Position numbers and translations under genes: made by a program | DNA from: Fusarium oxysporum f. sp. lycopersici 4287 | Taxonomy: Eukaryota > Ascomycota > Sordariomycetes > Hypocreales > Nectriaceae | Direction of reading: 5' to 3' | Length of the DNA stretch: 64,000 nt | Assembly (NCBI RefSeq): GCF_000149955.1 | Contig: NC_030989.1 | Coordinates: 1,224,552-1,288,551 of the forward strand | Notes under the pieces: generated by a model | The model's input: only the letters and a program-made list of their open reading frames with translations | What the model was told of the DNA's origin: nothing | Database searches by the model: none | Shown here: positions 1 through 12,581 of the stretch, piece after piece | Layout of the letters: each line of letters opens with the position of its first letter | Numbering within the stretch: the stretch's first letter is position 1

Positions 1-130
1 TCACGATGAAGAGGAAAATCTGGCAGCCTTCTCCAGCCATTCATATGTGGGAGAATGATAATTAGTCGTTCATCCAAGTCCTTCACCAGTATTTATAACA
101 ATAACGTATATGCTACTGCAAAAACTATGT

Positions 131-2123
131 TCATGACGTTGGAGCTCGGTTCTTGCGATCACTGGCGGATGTTAGTGGCTTAACTCATGCCATGATATTG
201 AATGACTTACGTGCTGAGCCTTCTGGAGAGCTGCTGCAATTTCTTGTCATTGTTGGCATCATCAGCTGCCTTCTGAAGCGCGGTGTTTCGCTCCTCCTCC
301 TGGTGCTTGACAACTTCCTCGTGAGTGGGTGGCAGCCTCTCGTTCTGTAAATCGACCTTTCGAGCATCCTCGAATCCGTTGATTGCGTTCTTGAGGCCTT
401 CGGCACCAAGCATAAGAGTTCCCGCGGGCAATCTTCCACCAGACACAGTCTTGAGTTCTGTGACCTTCTCGGACTCCTCGCGAAGCACCTGGAATACACG
501 AGACAGCCGTCCGATGGCGAGAATCTTGTTCTTGATGGCTCTACGTCGAACCTCAATCGACTCAGGGTCATTGGACAAAGCTGGCGAGGCGGGGCCAGGC
601 GAGGTTGAAGAGGGTGTCTCTTCTTTAAGTTCCTCCTCTGAACAGGTGCTGAGAATGGCGATGAGCATATCGGTGATCTTCTCCCCCACGAAAGGAAGAG
701 ACCAGGTGAAAACGTCCATGAAGTTGGGGAGCCAATAAGGATGAGGAGTGCAATTGAACTGTCGAATGTTCATCACGTTGTTCTCATACTTGAGTACCGC
801 AGCCTTGTTGTTGTACACATCGAGGTAATTAGGGGCGGAGAAAATGGTCATAACACTTGGAAAGCCGGTGGTTCTGGTCTTGCGGTACATGCGGTAGCCG
901 GCATCTTGGGCCTCGTGAGCACGAATGATTGAAAGAAGGTTATTCTTTTCCAAGAAGGCGCAGGCGGCTGGATAGGAGAAAAAGTATGAGCATCCTCGGA
1001 CATGGTTGTGTAGGAAATAGTCGCTTGTCTTCTCCTGGCCAAAGTCTTCGAGAGGATCAGCCCAGAGGATGTCGCACATAAGGCCCTGAGTAGGAGGCTC
1101 GCGGAAACGATCAATCTAGTAAAGGTTAGTCACAGGTTTGTGGCCAGGAAGCGGATCAACTAACGCTCTTCAAGTCGTCGAGTGTGTGCAACTCTGGGCT
1201 CAGTCCACCATGAATACAAAGAAATTGCTTGTTCATAACAGCAGCAAGGGGAAGGGCGCAGAATGATTCCATGCAGGCCTCGTAGATAGTCTCTGAGTAT
1301 TTGTGCTTGCACTCGAGCTTGAAGGTGAAGTAGTCAGTCAAGTGGCGACATTCATGGTTTCCTCGCAACAGCCAGAGGGTCTTGGGGTAATGGATCTTGA
1401 GACACCAGAGGTAGAGGACACACTCTATGCTGAAGTAGCCTCGGTCGACATAGTCACCGAGGAAGAGGTATCGGGTCTCAGCGGGGTCACCTCCGACTTC
1501 GAACAGCTTCATCAGATCGTAGTACTGTCCATGAACGTCACCACAGACAGTGATGGGAGCGTCCATCTCCAGAAGGTTGGGCTCGGCGCGCAGAAGCTCG
1601 GTACCCTTCCTGATAATCCAAAGAGCCTGCTCTTCGGTAAGACGGCCCTCGCGATAGAAATGCTGCTTAAGAAACTGAAGGTTGGGCTTGGAATGGGTGT
1701 CATCCTCGAAGAATTGCTCGTCGGTAGGCTTGTACATGGCAGGCGCTTGGACATCTGTGAAAATGCGATAGATTCGAGTCAGTCAAAGTAAGAGAAGCTT
1801 ATGAGAAAGACCATAGCTGTAATGTCGAAGGTACCATGATACCAGCCTGAGCGGTAGCTAGGAATACTGTGGACAAATCTGCGACAACATTGTTGTCGAT
1901 GATGATGGCGGGGTTGAGGCGGCGACAACTGGAGGGGATGTCACGAACCTTTGCACACACGCTCCAAGGTGCTGACCTGGGTGTTATCCTCCATGGTGTG
2001 AATAGTAAAATCGATCTCGGGTACCGGCTTCTTCTCCTGAATGGCGCGAATGGCATTGTCGACCTGGACGTTGCGTCGCTCCTCAGTAGAGGGCGCAGTG
2101 TTGGCCTCGCCTTCAGAGTCCAT
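131..2123 (-). CDS. CNA1: Calcineurin catalytic subunit A (Ca2+/calmodulin-dependent Ser/Thr phosphatase 2B)
   Basis: Four exons: 2123-1949, 1754-1165, 1115-211 and 161-131, giving 566 residues. The phosphatase core carries the PPP-family motifs GDVHGQ (about residue 130), GDYVDRG, RGNHE and HGG, followed by SAPNYLD. C-terminal to it are the calcineurin-B-binding helix region and a basic calmodulin-binding segment ([18 protein letters not shown]). The family dephosphorylates Crz1-type factors in the cytosol and acts in Ca2+ stress, cell-wall integrity and virulence. The first intron is long (194 nt, donor GTTCGT). The last intron, 210-162, has donor GTAAGT and a CACTAAC branch site. An unspliced message would stop at the TAA inside that donor, after RRLST; splicing adds [10 protein letters not shown] prefer the spliced form. 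Identity is secure; the exact C-terminus is an inference. Confidence 0.96.
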
Positions 2124-3370
2124 GGTGGGCGGCTAGGGGGCGACGAGGCGAGAGGAGGAGAGAGCTGGCGGCGGTGAAGGCGTTGAGAGTTATGATCGAT
2201 GAATGAGTGATACTTATAGAAGCTTGCACAAAGAAACAATGCAATGCGACTATGTAAAAAGGCAGACGGCGATGCGCAAGGGAAGTTTCTGAGGGAATGC
2301 CGTGGCCGGGTTTGAAAGAAGACGGTTACTGGATATAGGTAGGGCTGACTAGAAAGAGCGGGAGGTCAAGTTGGGAGGTAAGAACTCAGCAGCCACTGCC
2401 AGTTGGGAGATGACGGTTGAGCGATTCTAAAGGAAGGGGCCACCGGGCTTGGGTACCCCGGGAGGGAGCTTAAGTACTGATCCAGCGTTGGCAGGTGGAG
2501 ATATACGAGTGAATGCGGGCACAGTACTTGATCGTCTGGGCCGCTCTTCTGAATCTTACAGCTCCTCACGTTTATTCCAATGACAGGTGCTGACCTCGGC
2601 CCAATTAGAAGATAGCAGTAATTAAAGGTAGGATTCTCGCTCGCGTGGTCATCATTCGTTTACCAATGGAAAAAGATACAGCTGAACTTTTCATTCTCTC
2701 TTTGCGCTACTGCGCAACGTTAATTTGTCCTACGGGGAAGGGAAAGCTAAGGTACCGACCGACTGCCCTGAAACTTGCTGCTAAAATCGGATATTTGGCT
2801 GGGCCTAGAATCTTATCAACGATCCAAGTGGGATAACGGTTTTAACGAAGAGAGCGGTGAATGGTGCAATATTATTGCTCACTTCGTAACATTCTGCGCA
2901 TTTGCGCTCATATCGATGTTATTCACGAACCTACCTATGTAGCCTATGAGTGTAGTCCACTAAAACCCCTGAGGCAGAGGAATCCGAAATCTGACGATCA
3001 TTGACGAGGACACGAATCTTCACATTCCTAGCCCGTGTTACGCCCATCTGCAGTTCATTATTACAGCTCACCAACATGTCTTTGCTCCTCGTGGCTGCTG
3101 AATAGTTCGTTTGCTTGGAACGGTCATTTCCTGATAAAGCCATCTTGGCGCTTCTGGCCCAAGATGCTAACTTTGAGCACATTATCTGACCTCAGCCAAG
3201 TCTTAGGGCAGCTGCCGAAACGACGTTGACATATGTATTCATATTCAATGTAATACCTTTGATATCTGTTCTCCAAACTCCCTTGTGCCAATGCATAGGT
3301 AGGCAGCTAGTTTTGTTACCCAAACATGACATGGTATGAATGCTCAACTGCGAACATTTTGGAGCCATCT
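2124..3370. other. Intergenic: calcineurin upstream region and SDR 3' flank
   Basis: About 1.25 kb without a convincing coding frame. It must hold the calcineurin promoter and leader (just above 2123) and the transcription end of the SDR gene (below 3371). I saw no repeat or recognisable element. Confidence 0.6.
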
Positions 3371-4404
<1,034 letters not shown>

Positions 4405-5211
4405 GATTGCGAATCAGGTTGAACTCAGACAATATTGATGTTGTTACGAGTGAACCTCTGGCGTTGAGTGGTAAGCTTCAGGTCAACAAGGTTACGCACC
4501 CAAATCAATATTTGTAGGGCACCGTCATACTTTATATAGTCCTGTAACTTTTGTCCAATACCAAGCATCCTCGGCTCTTCTCCCAATTGAATATCTATCC
4601 TCATTTTGCGACATTTATCGACGAACCAAACACATCAGACCAAGAATCTCTCACAGCCCTTGTCCCTTCGGTGGACCCAACGCACTGTATTACCTTTAAG
4701 GTCTGGAGGTTAGCAAGGCACAAAGCCGTCTCCACCGTCTGGCGCACCTATGAACAAGCGTCATTCACAGATTAGCCGTTGTAAGACTTGATGTTTTGTG
4801 ATACGCTGTAACAGCTTCATGGAGAAATGCCTCTAGTGTGCCTGCTATTTCTATCAGGGCCCGGATGTTCACTTTCGGCCCCGTTACTGTCCATTCAGCT
4901 CCGATCAATTTTCCATAACTCGCCGGGTTGAACTATCAAGTGGCCGAGTGGATTTCGCGGGGTTAAAGCGTTCCCCGCCATTAGCAGCTGTGCCAAATTT
5001 GACATAACCTTCTCTCTGCATTCAGGCTGGCCTCGATCGCGGGTAAAAAGAACCCTCCATCTGCCTAACATTGAACAACTGACACGCAACCTGCTACAGC
5101 CGGGAAGTGCATGTTACTAGAGCTCTGATTTATGAGTCTTACTGATAAGGGGCCAACTATTTCAACAGCCATCCAGCTAAAATCGAATCGCTTCCTTGTT
5201 TACCGGCTTCT
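4405..5211. other. Intergenic: SDR promoter and trimethyllysine dioxygenase 3' flank
   Basis: About 800 nt without a supported gene. The left end carries the SDR promoter with a TATA box at 4531-4538; the right end is the 3' flank of the dioxygenase gene. Confidence 0.6.
4531..4538 (-). promoter_or_regulatory. TATA box of the SDR gene
   Basis: TATATAAA on the minus strand, about 130 nt upstream of the SDR start codon at 4404. The position suits a fungal TATA element; it is not experimentally supported. Confidence 0.5.
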
Positions 5212-7173
5212 TCAACTTTCCTGTATGACAGGCGCTTCTTGTTCAGGAGCTTTAGTAACGTCTTTGTAGTTCTTGCTCCGAGTATGACCTATGACCCTCG
5301 GTCTGTTGTTGTAGCTGCGTCCATCGACCCGACCTCCTGGTGTGTTTGTCACCCGGTAGCAAGACACAAAGTCATCATAGGGGACTGTTGAGTGAAAGGT
5401 CAGCCAATACGTAAAATTCAGAGCATTGATTGAAGACCTACTGTAGGCGCCACAGATTCGCCGAATGCCCTTGAACGCACTTCGGCCGTGCAAAACTCGC
5501 CAGTTGTTGAAGACTAGAGAAGGTCAATATGTGATTGTAATTTCAGCAAGGCATCTCTCCACTTACTGACGATCTTTCCGGGTTCCAACTTGAACCAATA
5601 TTCATTCTCTTTGCGGCGCAAAATCTCATTCCACGCTCGAGCCGCGGCGTACCAGTTCTTAGCCTCGTAGGGATTCACAGCACCACGATCATCGTTATTC
5701 CAACGAATTCGCTTCAAATGACCACCTTGCTCCTGCTCAATGACAGGATACACCTTGTCTGGAGAAATAGATATTCCTACGTTACCGCTTGCATGCCATG
5801 GCAGCTCGACTTGGGCAAGAGTTTTGAAAGCCCAAGGGTTCTCCTTTCTTAGAGTTACAGCAGCTTTGAAGCCATCAACAAGGAGTGACTCTCCGCCTAA
5901 GGACTCCCCTTCTTCAAGCGCTTCACCCGGAGCTGGCTCGTGTGAGAGACAGTGAAATGCTTGTAAGCCTGCAGGCTCGGTAAAATATGTAGTGTCTGTA
6001 TGAGCTGGCAGAGCGAGGTTTGTGTACGCCGTATCAGCCATAGCAAGATCTGGTGTAAAGTCGTAGAAGCCGCCATAATGTGTATTTCTGATCGGACCCA
6101 GGCGCTTTAGGAGATCTTCCGTGGACTCGGGATAGACTGGTGCATCTGTGACGAAGCAGAAGCCGTGAATACGCTATGATGCGTAAGTTATTGCGCCATG
6201 GTTATAGGATTCAAAATGTCTTACAATATTTTTCGTAAGCTCACCGATAGCTTCCCAACCGTGGTCGACAAAGAATTGGTTGTAAGGAACTGAGGGAGGA
6301 TGAGTCCCAATGGATGAGTCCCACAATCGGATCATACTAAACTGTTAGAGATCTCGATATTGCAAGTAGTTTAGTGGTGATGAGCTTACTGATCCTTACC
6401 AAACTCTTTGGCGTATGCTCCTTTGAACCAGCAGTAGAGGTATGACAGAGGATGCTGGCTCTCGTGGCCGTCAGACCCTATCGCAGTAAGTATTTATCGA
6501 TAGCGCCACTCATAACCAAATCGGCTCTTACAGTTAACATGGAGTTTGTCCTCTGTTTCTTTGAAATCAACTACTTTGAGATCCTCCTCTTTCAACTAAG
6601 TCGTGTGTCAGTATAGCTACATGGCCCCCAATGTGACGCAGAAGTAGTCACCCACCTGGAAAGTGTCAACATTCCTTTGCTTTGTATCCTGGTTAACACA
6701 TTGGCTGCATTGGCAGTTATCTCTAGAAACCCATGAGCGTTAAGCAAGCGATTAAGCGCGGTCGTCTACTCACCGTAACCACATGTTAGGACTTCACCCC
6801 AAGGCCAAATGTCAGCGACCTCAATCTCATAAGCGCAGCTTCACTTACAAGGTACGATACTCGGTTGTACTTTTACCATCCAAGGCCTGGCGTTCCATGC
6901 GAATCTGCGATGTTTCTGTACGTTGAATAGTTGTTTTGTGGGCGGACTTTTCGATTTGCATCCCCATTTCCGATTGGGCTTCCCTTTGCCTCCTTTTGGC
7001 TTCTTGGGATAGCATGGAGCCCAGACTGTACGTTTTCTTCCCAGAGACTGCGGCGCTTAAAGGACCAGGACGGCTAAAGAGCCTGGTGCTGTGGATAGTA
7101 GAGCAATTAGCATGGTTAGTAGAGTCATGAGAGTATCAAATTACCCCGGAGATCGAGCAAGTCGGCTGAACAT
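5212..7173 (-). CDS. Trimethyllysine dioxygenase (carnitine biosynthesis, first step)
   Basis: Ten exons, about 490 residues. The first exons are 7173-7145, 7088-6849 and an 18-nt exon at 6791-6774; the last exon ends at the TGA at 5212. The N-terminal domain holds the WLRDNCQCSQC zinc-type cysteine cluster of the gamma-butyrobetaine/trimethyllysine hydroxylases. The Fe(II)/2-oxoglutarate (TauD-like) domain has the HTDTTYF facial-triad HxD and the distal FNNWRVLHGR histidine/arginine segment. The family hydroxylates N6-trimethyllysine using O2, 2-oxoglutarate and Fe2+; HTDTTYFTEPAG favours the trimethyllysine enzyme over butyrobetaine hydroxylase. The basic N-terminus (MFSRLARSPG) is compatible with mitochondrial import. 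All junctions are in phase and have GT-AG ends. Some of the middle introns were placed by homology to the family. Confidence 0.92.
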
Positions 7174-8526
7174 TGCGACAGAGTTGAGAGACGGTAAATT
7201 ATACTAGAGTTTTTGTTTAGAGGTCAATGACTACGATCGAACTGTCGCATAATACAGTGCTCTTCGCCATCTACCTTATGTATACCTCGGCATATAGCGG
7301 CAGCCCCCGATAATCGCATCAGGATTCTCCGACAAACCGAGCTCGCGTGGAGTCGACAAAGCAAAGGGCGTTTTTGTTAATTGACATGGCACGTGCATCT
7401 TAAGCTTGAAGGTAGCGCTTGATGTGATATAAATGTCAGTTTTGGCTCTCACTAGTTACTAAGTGGCCAGGATAGTTATAAATCTAAATACGAAATATTT
7501 CACCTATTTTAATACTCAACGTTTGCTCTTCTGTATATGAGTTTGCACCCGAGATCCAACAGACAAGACCTTTCTGTTTCGACAACTCCACCTGTTGCTG
7601 GGATTTTAGGGCATGGATCAACGGGTGCTGAACCCTGTCGCTGCAACTTTTAACCACGGGAACTGTGTTTTCTTTCTTGGAGCTATCCATGCCCAATATG
7701 ATGCATCCTATTGACAGTTATCAATTGAAAGAAGAGAACTTAAGTCACGATCAGGCTCAAGAGCCAATCCGATAATTGCTATACCGAAGCTGCTATTTCG
7801 AGTTCCCTCCTCTCAACATCGATTTAAATAAGCTACAGCACAAGCCCATTATCAGAACCCTGGGCTTCCCGCGAAGGACACACCTACAGGTACAATGATT
7901 TACTTAATTGTTTCGTTTCGTTTTGGCCGGCTGGTCGTTCACCATCCGCGGCCAAGTGGTTGTCTCAACTCCCAATAGCGCGTCCCTCAGGGAATCCTCC
8001 CCACTTGTATAAGCGCCAGACCTTGAACCTGCGTCTCTTCGATCCTTGAGGTTTCGAAACCACCGCCCTATAAAAGAGAGTCGTTTCTGGCCTCGCTTCC
8101 GAGGGTTTGGGTTGCGTCAGGGGAGAGTAACTTACAGGGGCACATCGACCAATTCTTGGGGCCTAGTCCACGCTATTTGTCGCGCCCGCGGTTAGGATGC
8201 CTTCGTGATTGGCTTCACCAGGCGATCCGCGACCCATGCTCTCGAGGCTGACTTGGTTGTTTCTTAGAACAGAACCAACAGCTCGAAAAATAGAGATGGT
8301 TCTGGTCTGTGATTCATGTAAGGAAGAACTAACAATGGGACTGGACTGCCGGAATAGCTTGGTATGCGTCTTTCAGTTGCGTCTCCCGTTTCTTTATCAT
8401 TAAGAACTGCTGCACGGCGTCTGCACATGAGGCGCTTCGCTCTCATTACTACCAGCTCTCTTTCCTTCTGGCGAATCTCAACTCCAGCCTGTCGGTTATA
8501 TCGCCCATCTTCCATGTAGATGTGCC
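7174..8526. other. Intergenic: divergent promoter region
   Basis: About 1.35 kb between the dioxygenase (minus) and the cysteine-rich membrane protein (plus). Only short unrelated open frames occur. It presumably holds both promoters; I saw no repeat or known element. Confidence 0.6.
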
Positions 8527-9681
8527 ATGGCTTTTACTCTCCAGCCTCACGAGGGACATCTCCTCAGGATCTTCCTTGTGCTGGTTTCCTTTCTGCTGGC
8601 TCCAGCAAGTCCAGCTGTCGTTGAACCACATGTTAGAGTCTTTGCCAAAGAAGAACCTGAAAGCCCTCGAAAGGCTCCTCCGTCCTTCTTGGACTTCCCA
8701 TCACAACACCAAAGGCGAGATGGGTCATGTCCGATATCCGGAGATCATTGGTGTGGCAACGACCTTCCAGGAGATTTCTGTTGTTCCTCGCAGGCTGATT
8801 GCAAGGTCCTTGCTGCAAATACAACCGCTTTATGCTGTCCGAAGAACTCGAAAGGAGAGTGCGAGATTATTTTGCCCATAACCTGCAACATCGAGAGACA
8901 GAACCCATCAACGAACCCAGAAGCTGAGGTCAAAACACTTGCACTGGATCGGAAACTAAAACGCTGTGGCGCCATGAACGGGGCCAGGAGATGCTGTCCA
9001 TTTGGATATAGTTGCAAAGACGATAAGGAATGCGTACTCGACAAAGACCAGGACGAAAGCTATGCCTTCTTGCTCCCGGTCCCTGAATATACATCAGCCA
9101 CAACTTCTGCTCCAACATCCACAACTACATCCTCATCAACTTCTGATATCCTATCAGTCGAAACATCAGAAGTACCTGACAGGGTTTTCCAACCGCCCTC
9201 AGCCTCAGCTGATCCTACGACTTCTACTACGGAGTCAACCACTCCAGATGATAACGAAGAGGAGGAGAAGGGCAGCGGTATAAGCCCAACAGGAGCGGTG
9301 ACTGCAGGCACTGTTGCTGGCGTCTGCTGTCTGGTTGGAGTAGGCATATTTGTATGGATGAAATGGTTCAGAAAGAAGGGAGACCGAGATACTCCTGAAA
9401 TGTCGTTAGCCCGGGAATCATGGGGATACTTCTCTACAAGAAGTGCGCCATCAACACTACACCTGCACCTGGCTCGTGGCCCTGATGACAAGTTCATTGT
9501 TACACCAACCACGGCCGGGTTCACACCCTCCTACCCACCGCTTGCTCCAATTGTAGATGAGAACCAAAGCCCTGTTGAGCTTCCCGCAACACCCGTATCG
9601 CTCTGTATGTGGTCGAATTTCGAAAATGCTGCCGTTGAGGAGCCAAAGTTGGCTTACATCATTCCAGCCAAACGGCAATGA
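8527..9681 (+). CDS. Cysteine-rich single-pass membrane protein, Mid2/WSC-like layout
   Basis: Uninterrupted 384-residue frame. In order: a hydrophobic signal peptide (about residues 14-30), an ectodomain with more than ten cysteines in CC and CxxxC pairs (residues 65-175), a Ser/Thr-rich stretch likely to be O-mannosylated (about 185-240), one transmembrane helix (about 255-278, ending in KWFRKKG) and a cytoplasmic tail of about 100 residues. This matches fungal wall-stress sensors or adhesins of the plasma membrane, but I do not recognise a named family, and the cysteine pattern is not a clear WSC domain. The start at 8527 is chosen because the signal peptide follows directly. The gene is followed by a purine-rich tract near 9700. 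Confidence 0.8.
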   Translation: MAFTLQPHEGHLLRIFLVLVSFLLAPASPAVVEPHVRVFAKEEPESPRKAPPSFLDFPSQHQRRDGSCPISGDHWCGNDLPGDFCCSSQADCKVLAANTTALCCPKNSKGECEIILPITCNIERQNPSTNPEAEVKTLALDRKLKRCGAMNGARRCCPFGYSCKDDKECVLDKDQDESYAFLLPVPEYTSATTSAPTSTTTSSSTSDILSVETSEVPDRVFQPPSASADPTTSTTESTTPDDNEEEEKGSGISPTGAVTAGTVAGVCCLVGVGIFVWMKWFRKKGDRDTPEMSLARESWGYFSTRSAPSTLHLHLARGPDDKFIVTPTTAGFTPSYPPLAPIVDENQSPVELPATPVSLCMWSNFENAAVEEPKLAYIIPAKRQ

Positions 9682-10457
9682 CTGGTTTGAACAGAGAAAA
9701 GAAAAAAAAGAAGAAGAAAAAAAAACCATTATGATGAACATGATACGCAAAACGATGAACGGTCTACCTTTCTTGTACATAGATTATATATTTTTTTCAC
9801 GATTTGTCTACTCCTTTTCTTTGTTCCTATCTAGCTATCATCATGATTTGTGATTTTGGAGGTGGAAGATATGTCATCCATCGTGGGATTGTCAGTTTTG
9901 TTAGAGACTCTGGAATTTTCATTTACAAGATTACAAACATCATTAACGGATGTCTCTGTGGTGTATCTTGTGATTTCTAGCATCTTCTATACATAGTAAA
10001 TTACCGTGTACTAACATTCTAAAAAGCCACGACGAGATAAGACTATGATGCAGGTACATTGTACAGTGTAAAATATGAGACAGCACTGTCTTATTGTTTT
10101 AGAACCCACTAACGCAAAGACGCAATGTTGTATCAATTTCAACACAGGCTGTTCCAACACGATCACATCTCATTGTCGCAATTGCCTCTTATTCTGCCAA
10201 TTTTCTCGCCTCCTCAAGTGGCGTTTCCAATTATATATTTCTGCCGACTGCATCATTTCAACCACCATACGGATCGCTATCGCATCAATTTTCTCTGTCG
10301 CATTTTCACGCCCACGCAGCTAGGCCATGGCTTACCCTTCGATCGGCACCAATATTCTACCACTACTTTCCTGATCACGGGTCCGAGGCTAAGACACTTC
10401 GAGCTGAGCTGCGACTTCGAATTTCTAGGCGGAGGTTAATCCGACCTCCAATACAGC
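9682..10457. other. Intergenic: 3' flank and ubiquitin-protease promoter
   Basis: About 775 nt. It opens with an A/G-rich tract (9700-9728). No gene seen. The right part is presumably the promoter and leader of the ubiquitin protease. Confidence 0.55.
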
Positions 10458-12194
10458 ATGACGTCTCAACATCCTGACTTCGACGAGTTCTACGACGATC
10501 AAGTGGCAGCTCATCGACAGCTCTTTCCACAACAGAATCCTTGGGATCGCATCACCCAACCGAGTGTCCTAATCTCTTGTCTCATCGTTGTCGTCACTAT
10601 CACATACAACTTATATGCTTCAACCACCACCTTTCAAGAATCAATACAGCTTTTGGGAACCAGTCTTTGGGACGGTCTTGTATTCATTGTCCCTGAGAGC
10701 CTCCTGAATGCCTTGGATACACCCGACAATTCCACTACAATCGCAACCTCCGAGTCAATGAGTCTCGTCGAACGAAGCCACCATGCCGTCAAAAGCGACA
10801 AGATGCGGAGGGTCTTGGGGCTGACTCGTCCCGGCGGCGTCATGTCCTCAGTCTTTGAAGTTAGAAACCGCGCCCTCTCCATGACCGGCAGCGTTTTGGG
10901 CTTGAAGACCGAATCCGATCGTCCACCAGGTCTTGGCAATATGGACAACTCATGCTACCAGAATAGCATCCTCCAAGGACTTTCATCACTCAAACCTCTA
11001 CCTGAATACCTCTCCACTTATCTTGAGGCATCGAATAAAAGTGGCGATCAAGACGTTGCGCAAACATTACGGACCCTGATCGCCGACCTGAACGACGTTT
11101 CGAATTATGGACGCACGTTATGGACTCCAAGTCTGCTCAAGTCTATGAGCACATGGACTCAACAGGATGCTCAAGAATACTACTCTAAATTATTAGACGA
11201 TATCGATAAGAGTGTCGCAAAGGCTATCAAGAACGCGCAGCCTCAACATCCCGGTCTGGCCTTTAAGATTGATAAGGACGACGCTGCTGTAAGTGAGCAT
11301 AGCGACGACAGTGGTTATCAAAGCGTAATAACTGCACCCGAGATCAAGTCGGGTCACAATCCGTTGGAGGGTATGCTCGCACAAAGAGTGGCCTGTGTTC
11401 AGTGCGAACATTCCGAGGGGTTATCCATGATACCTTTCACATGCTTGACACTGAGTCTTGGTTTGAACAAGAATCAGCATGACCTGTATGAAAGGCTGGA
11501 CGCTTACAGCAAAGTGGAAGCGATCGAGAACGTCGAGTGTGCCAAGTGTACCCTTCTGAAGCATGAAGACCTTTTGTCTAAGTTGGTAGACAGGATGCGA
11601 CACAACGGGACGCCAGACGAGCAGCTCCAAAAAGCTCTGCGCCGACTTGAGGCAGTGAAGCTAGCTTTGGAAGAAGATGATTTTGAGGAAAAAACTCTGA
11701 CGGAAAAGTGCAGCATTCCGGCTAATAACAAAGTCAGCTCTACGAAGACCAAGCAGATTGTTATTTCTCGAGCGCCAAAAAGCTTGGCAATCCACATGCA
11801 ACGATCGGTGTTTGATCCTTCTACTTTCAACATGATGAAGAACTCGGCTCCAGTCAACTTTCCCATGACACTGGATCTTGGCCCGTGGTGTTTGGGTAGT
11901 GCCCCCAATTCCTCAACCCAGGCATCGAGCGCAGAGGAGAAATGGGACGGGGACCCTCGAGAATCAATGATAGCTGGCGACCAAGGCTCATCCAAATTTA
12001 CGGGACCTATCTATGAGCTTCGAGCAGTGGTGACACACTATGGGCGGCACGAGAACGGGCACTACATCTGTTATCGCAGATATCCACGACATAGCCCGCC
12101 TGTCAAAACAGTTGACGATGAGGAACCTGATAGCAGGTGGATATTCAGCCTGAGCTCGAATCAAAGAATCAGAGAACCGACGTCGAGAACCTGA
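10458..12194 (+). CDS. Ubiquitin carboxyl-terminal hydrolase, membrane-anchored (Ubp16/USP30-like); 3' end frame-disrupted
   Basis: A 578-residue frame. An N-terminal transmembrane helix (about residues 35-55) precedes the USP catalytic domain. The Cys box GLGNMDNSCYQNS places the nucleophile at Cys166; the His box THYGRHENGHYICYRR puts the catalytic His near residue 535. Two CxxC pairs (residues about 314-317 and 360-363) could bind zinc. An anchor in this position recalls yeast Ubp16 and USP30 on the mitochondrial outer membrane. The frame ends with residues unrelated to the family, while the expected C-terminal motifs appear downstream in other frames: DDWWKLS at about 12196-12216 and GVFMLFYDC at 12270-12296. 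The LS is followed by Val rather than the usual Asp/Asn of the triad. Either the gene is decaying or the assembly has indels; no clean GT-AG intron explains it. Confidence 0.85.
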   Translation: MTSQHPDFDEFYDDQVAAHRQLFPQQNPWDRITQPSVLISCLIVVVTITYNLYASTTTFQESIQLLGTSLWDGLVFIVPESLLNALDTPDNSTTIATSESMSLVERSHHAVKSDKMRRVLGLTRPGGVMSSVFEVRNRALSMTGSVLGLKTESDRPPGLGNMDNSCYQNSILQGLSSLKPLPEYLSTYLEASNKSGDQDVAQTLRTLIADLNDVSNYGRTLWTPSLLKSMSTWTQQDAQEYYSKLLDDIDKSVAKAIKNAQPQHPGLAFKIDKDDAAVSEHSDDSGYQSVITAPEIKSGHNPLEGMLAQRVACVQCEHSEGLSMIPFTCLTLSLGLNKNQHDLYERLDAYSKVEAIENVECAKCTLLKHEDLLSKLVDRMRHNGTPDEQLQKALRRLEAVKLALEEDDFEEKTLTEKCSIPANNKVSSTKTKQIVISRAPKSLAIHMQRSVFDPSTFNMMKNSAPVNFPMTLDLGPWCLGSAPNSSTQASSAEEKWDGDPRESMIAGDQGSSKFTGPIYELRAVVTHYGRHENGHYICYRRYPRHSPPVKTVDDEEPDSRWIFSLSSNQRIREPTSRT

Positions 12195-12581
12195 GGATGA
12201 CTGGTGGAAGCTGAGCGTTCCCACCTCTTAAGACGATTAAGAAGATTTTAGTGATTAACCCTTTCCCCCGGCGTCTTTATGCTCTTTTACGACTGTGTGG
12301 ACTCTACGATGGCTATGAACAATCAAGACGAAAGTATGCAAGATGCAAATGAGGTTGCAGATCTTGGTGCCGCAACCGGGCTGGCCAGTGCAACGGACAA
12401 CACGGCTCAAATAACCCAGGGGCACGAAACTCAAGCGTCCAATGGCAAGCCAGAGGAGGCATCGAATTTGGAAGAAGACGCCACGTCATGCATCGCAAAT
12501 GATCAGGCTGCCGTTGAAACGACAACGCGCGGCTCTAATCTGATCACCAATACAGCTCCATTGGTTCATGTTGCGCCATAA
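12195..12581 (+). pseudogene. Out-of-frame C-terminal remainder of the ubiquitin protease
   Basis: Contains the last conserved USP segment, GVFMLFYDCVDSTM (about 12270-12311), followed by an acidic, low-complexity tail to a TAA at 12579-12581. It lies downstream of the stop of the main frame, and with DDWWKLS just upstream it shows that the ancestral protein extended to about 12581. The main frame is regained by 12270, so the intervening shifts add up to a multiple of three. Confidence 0.6.
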
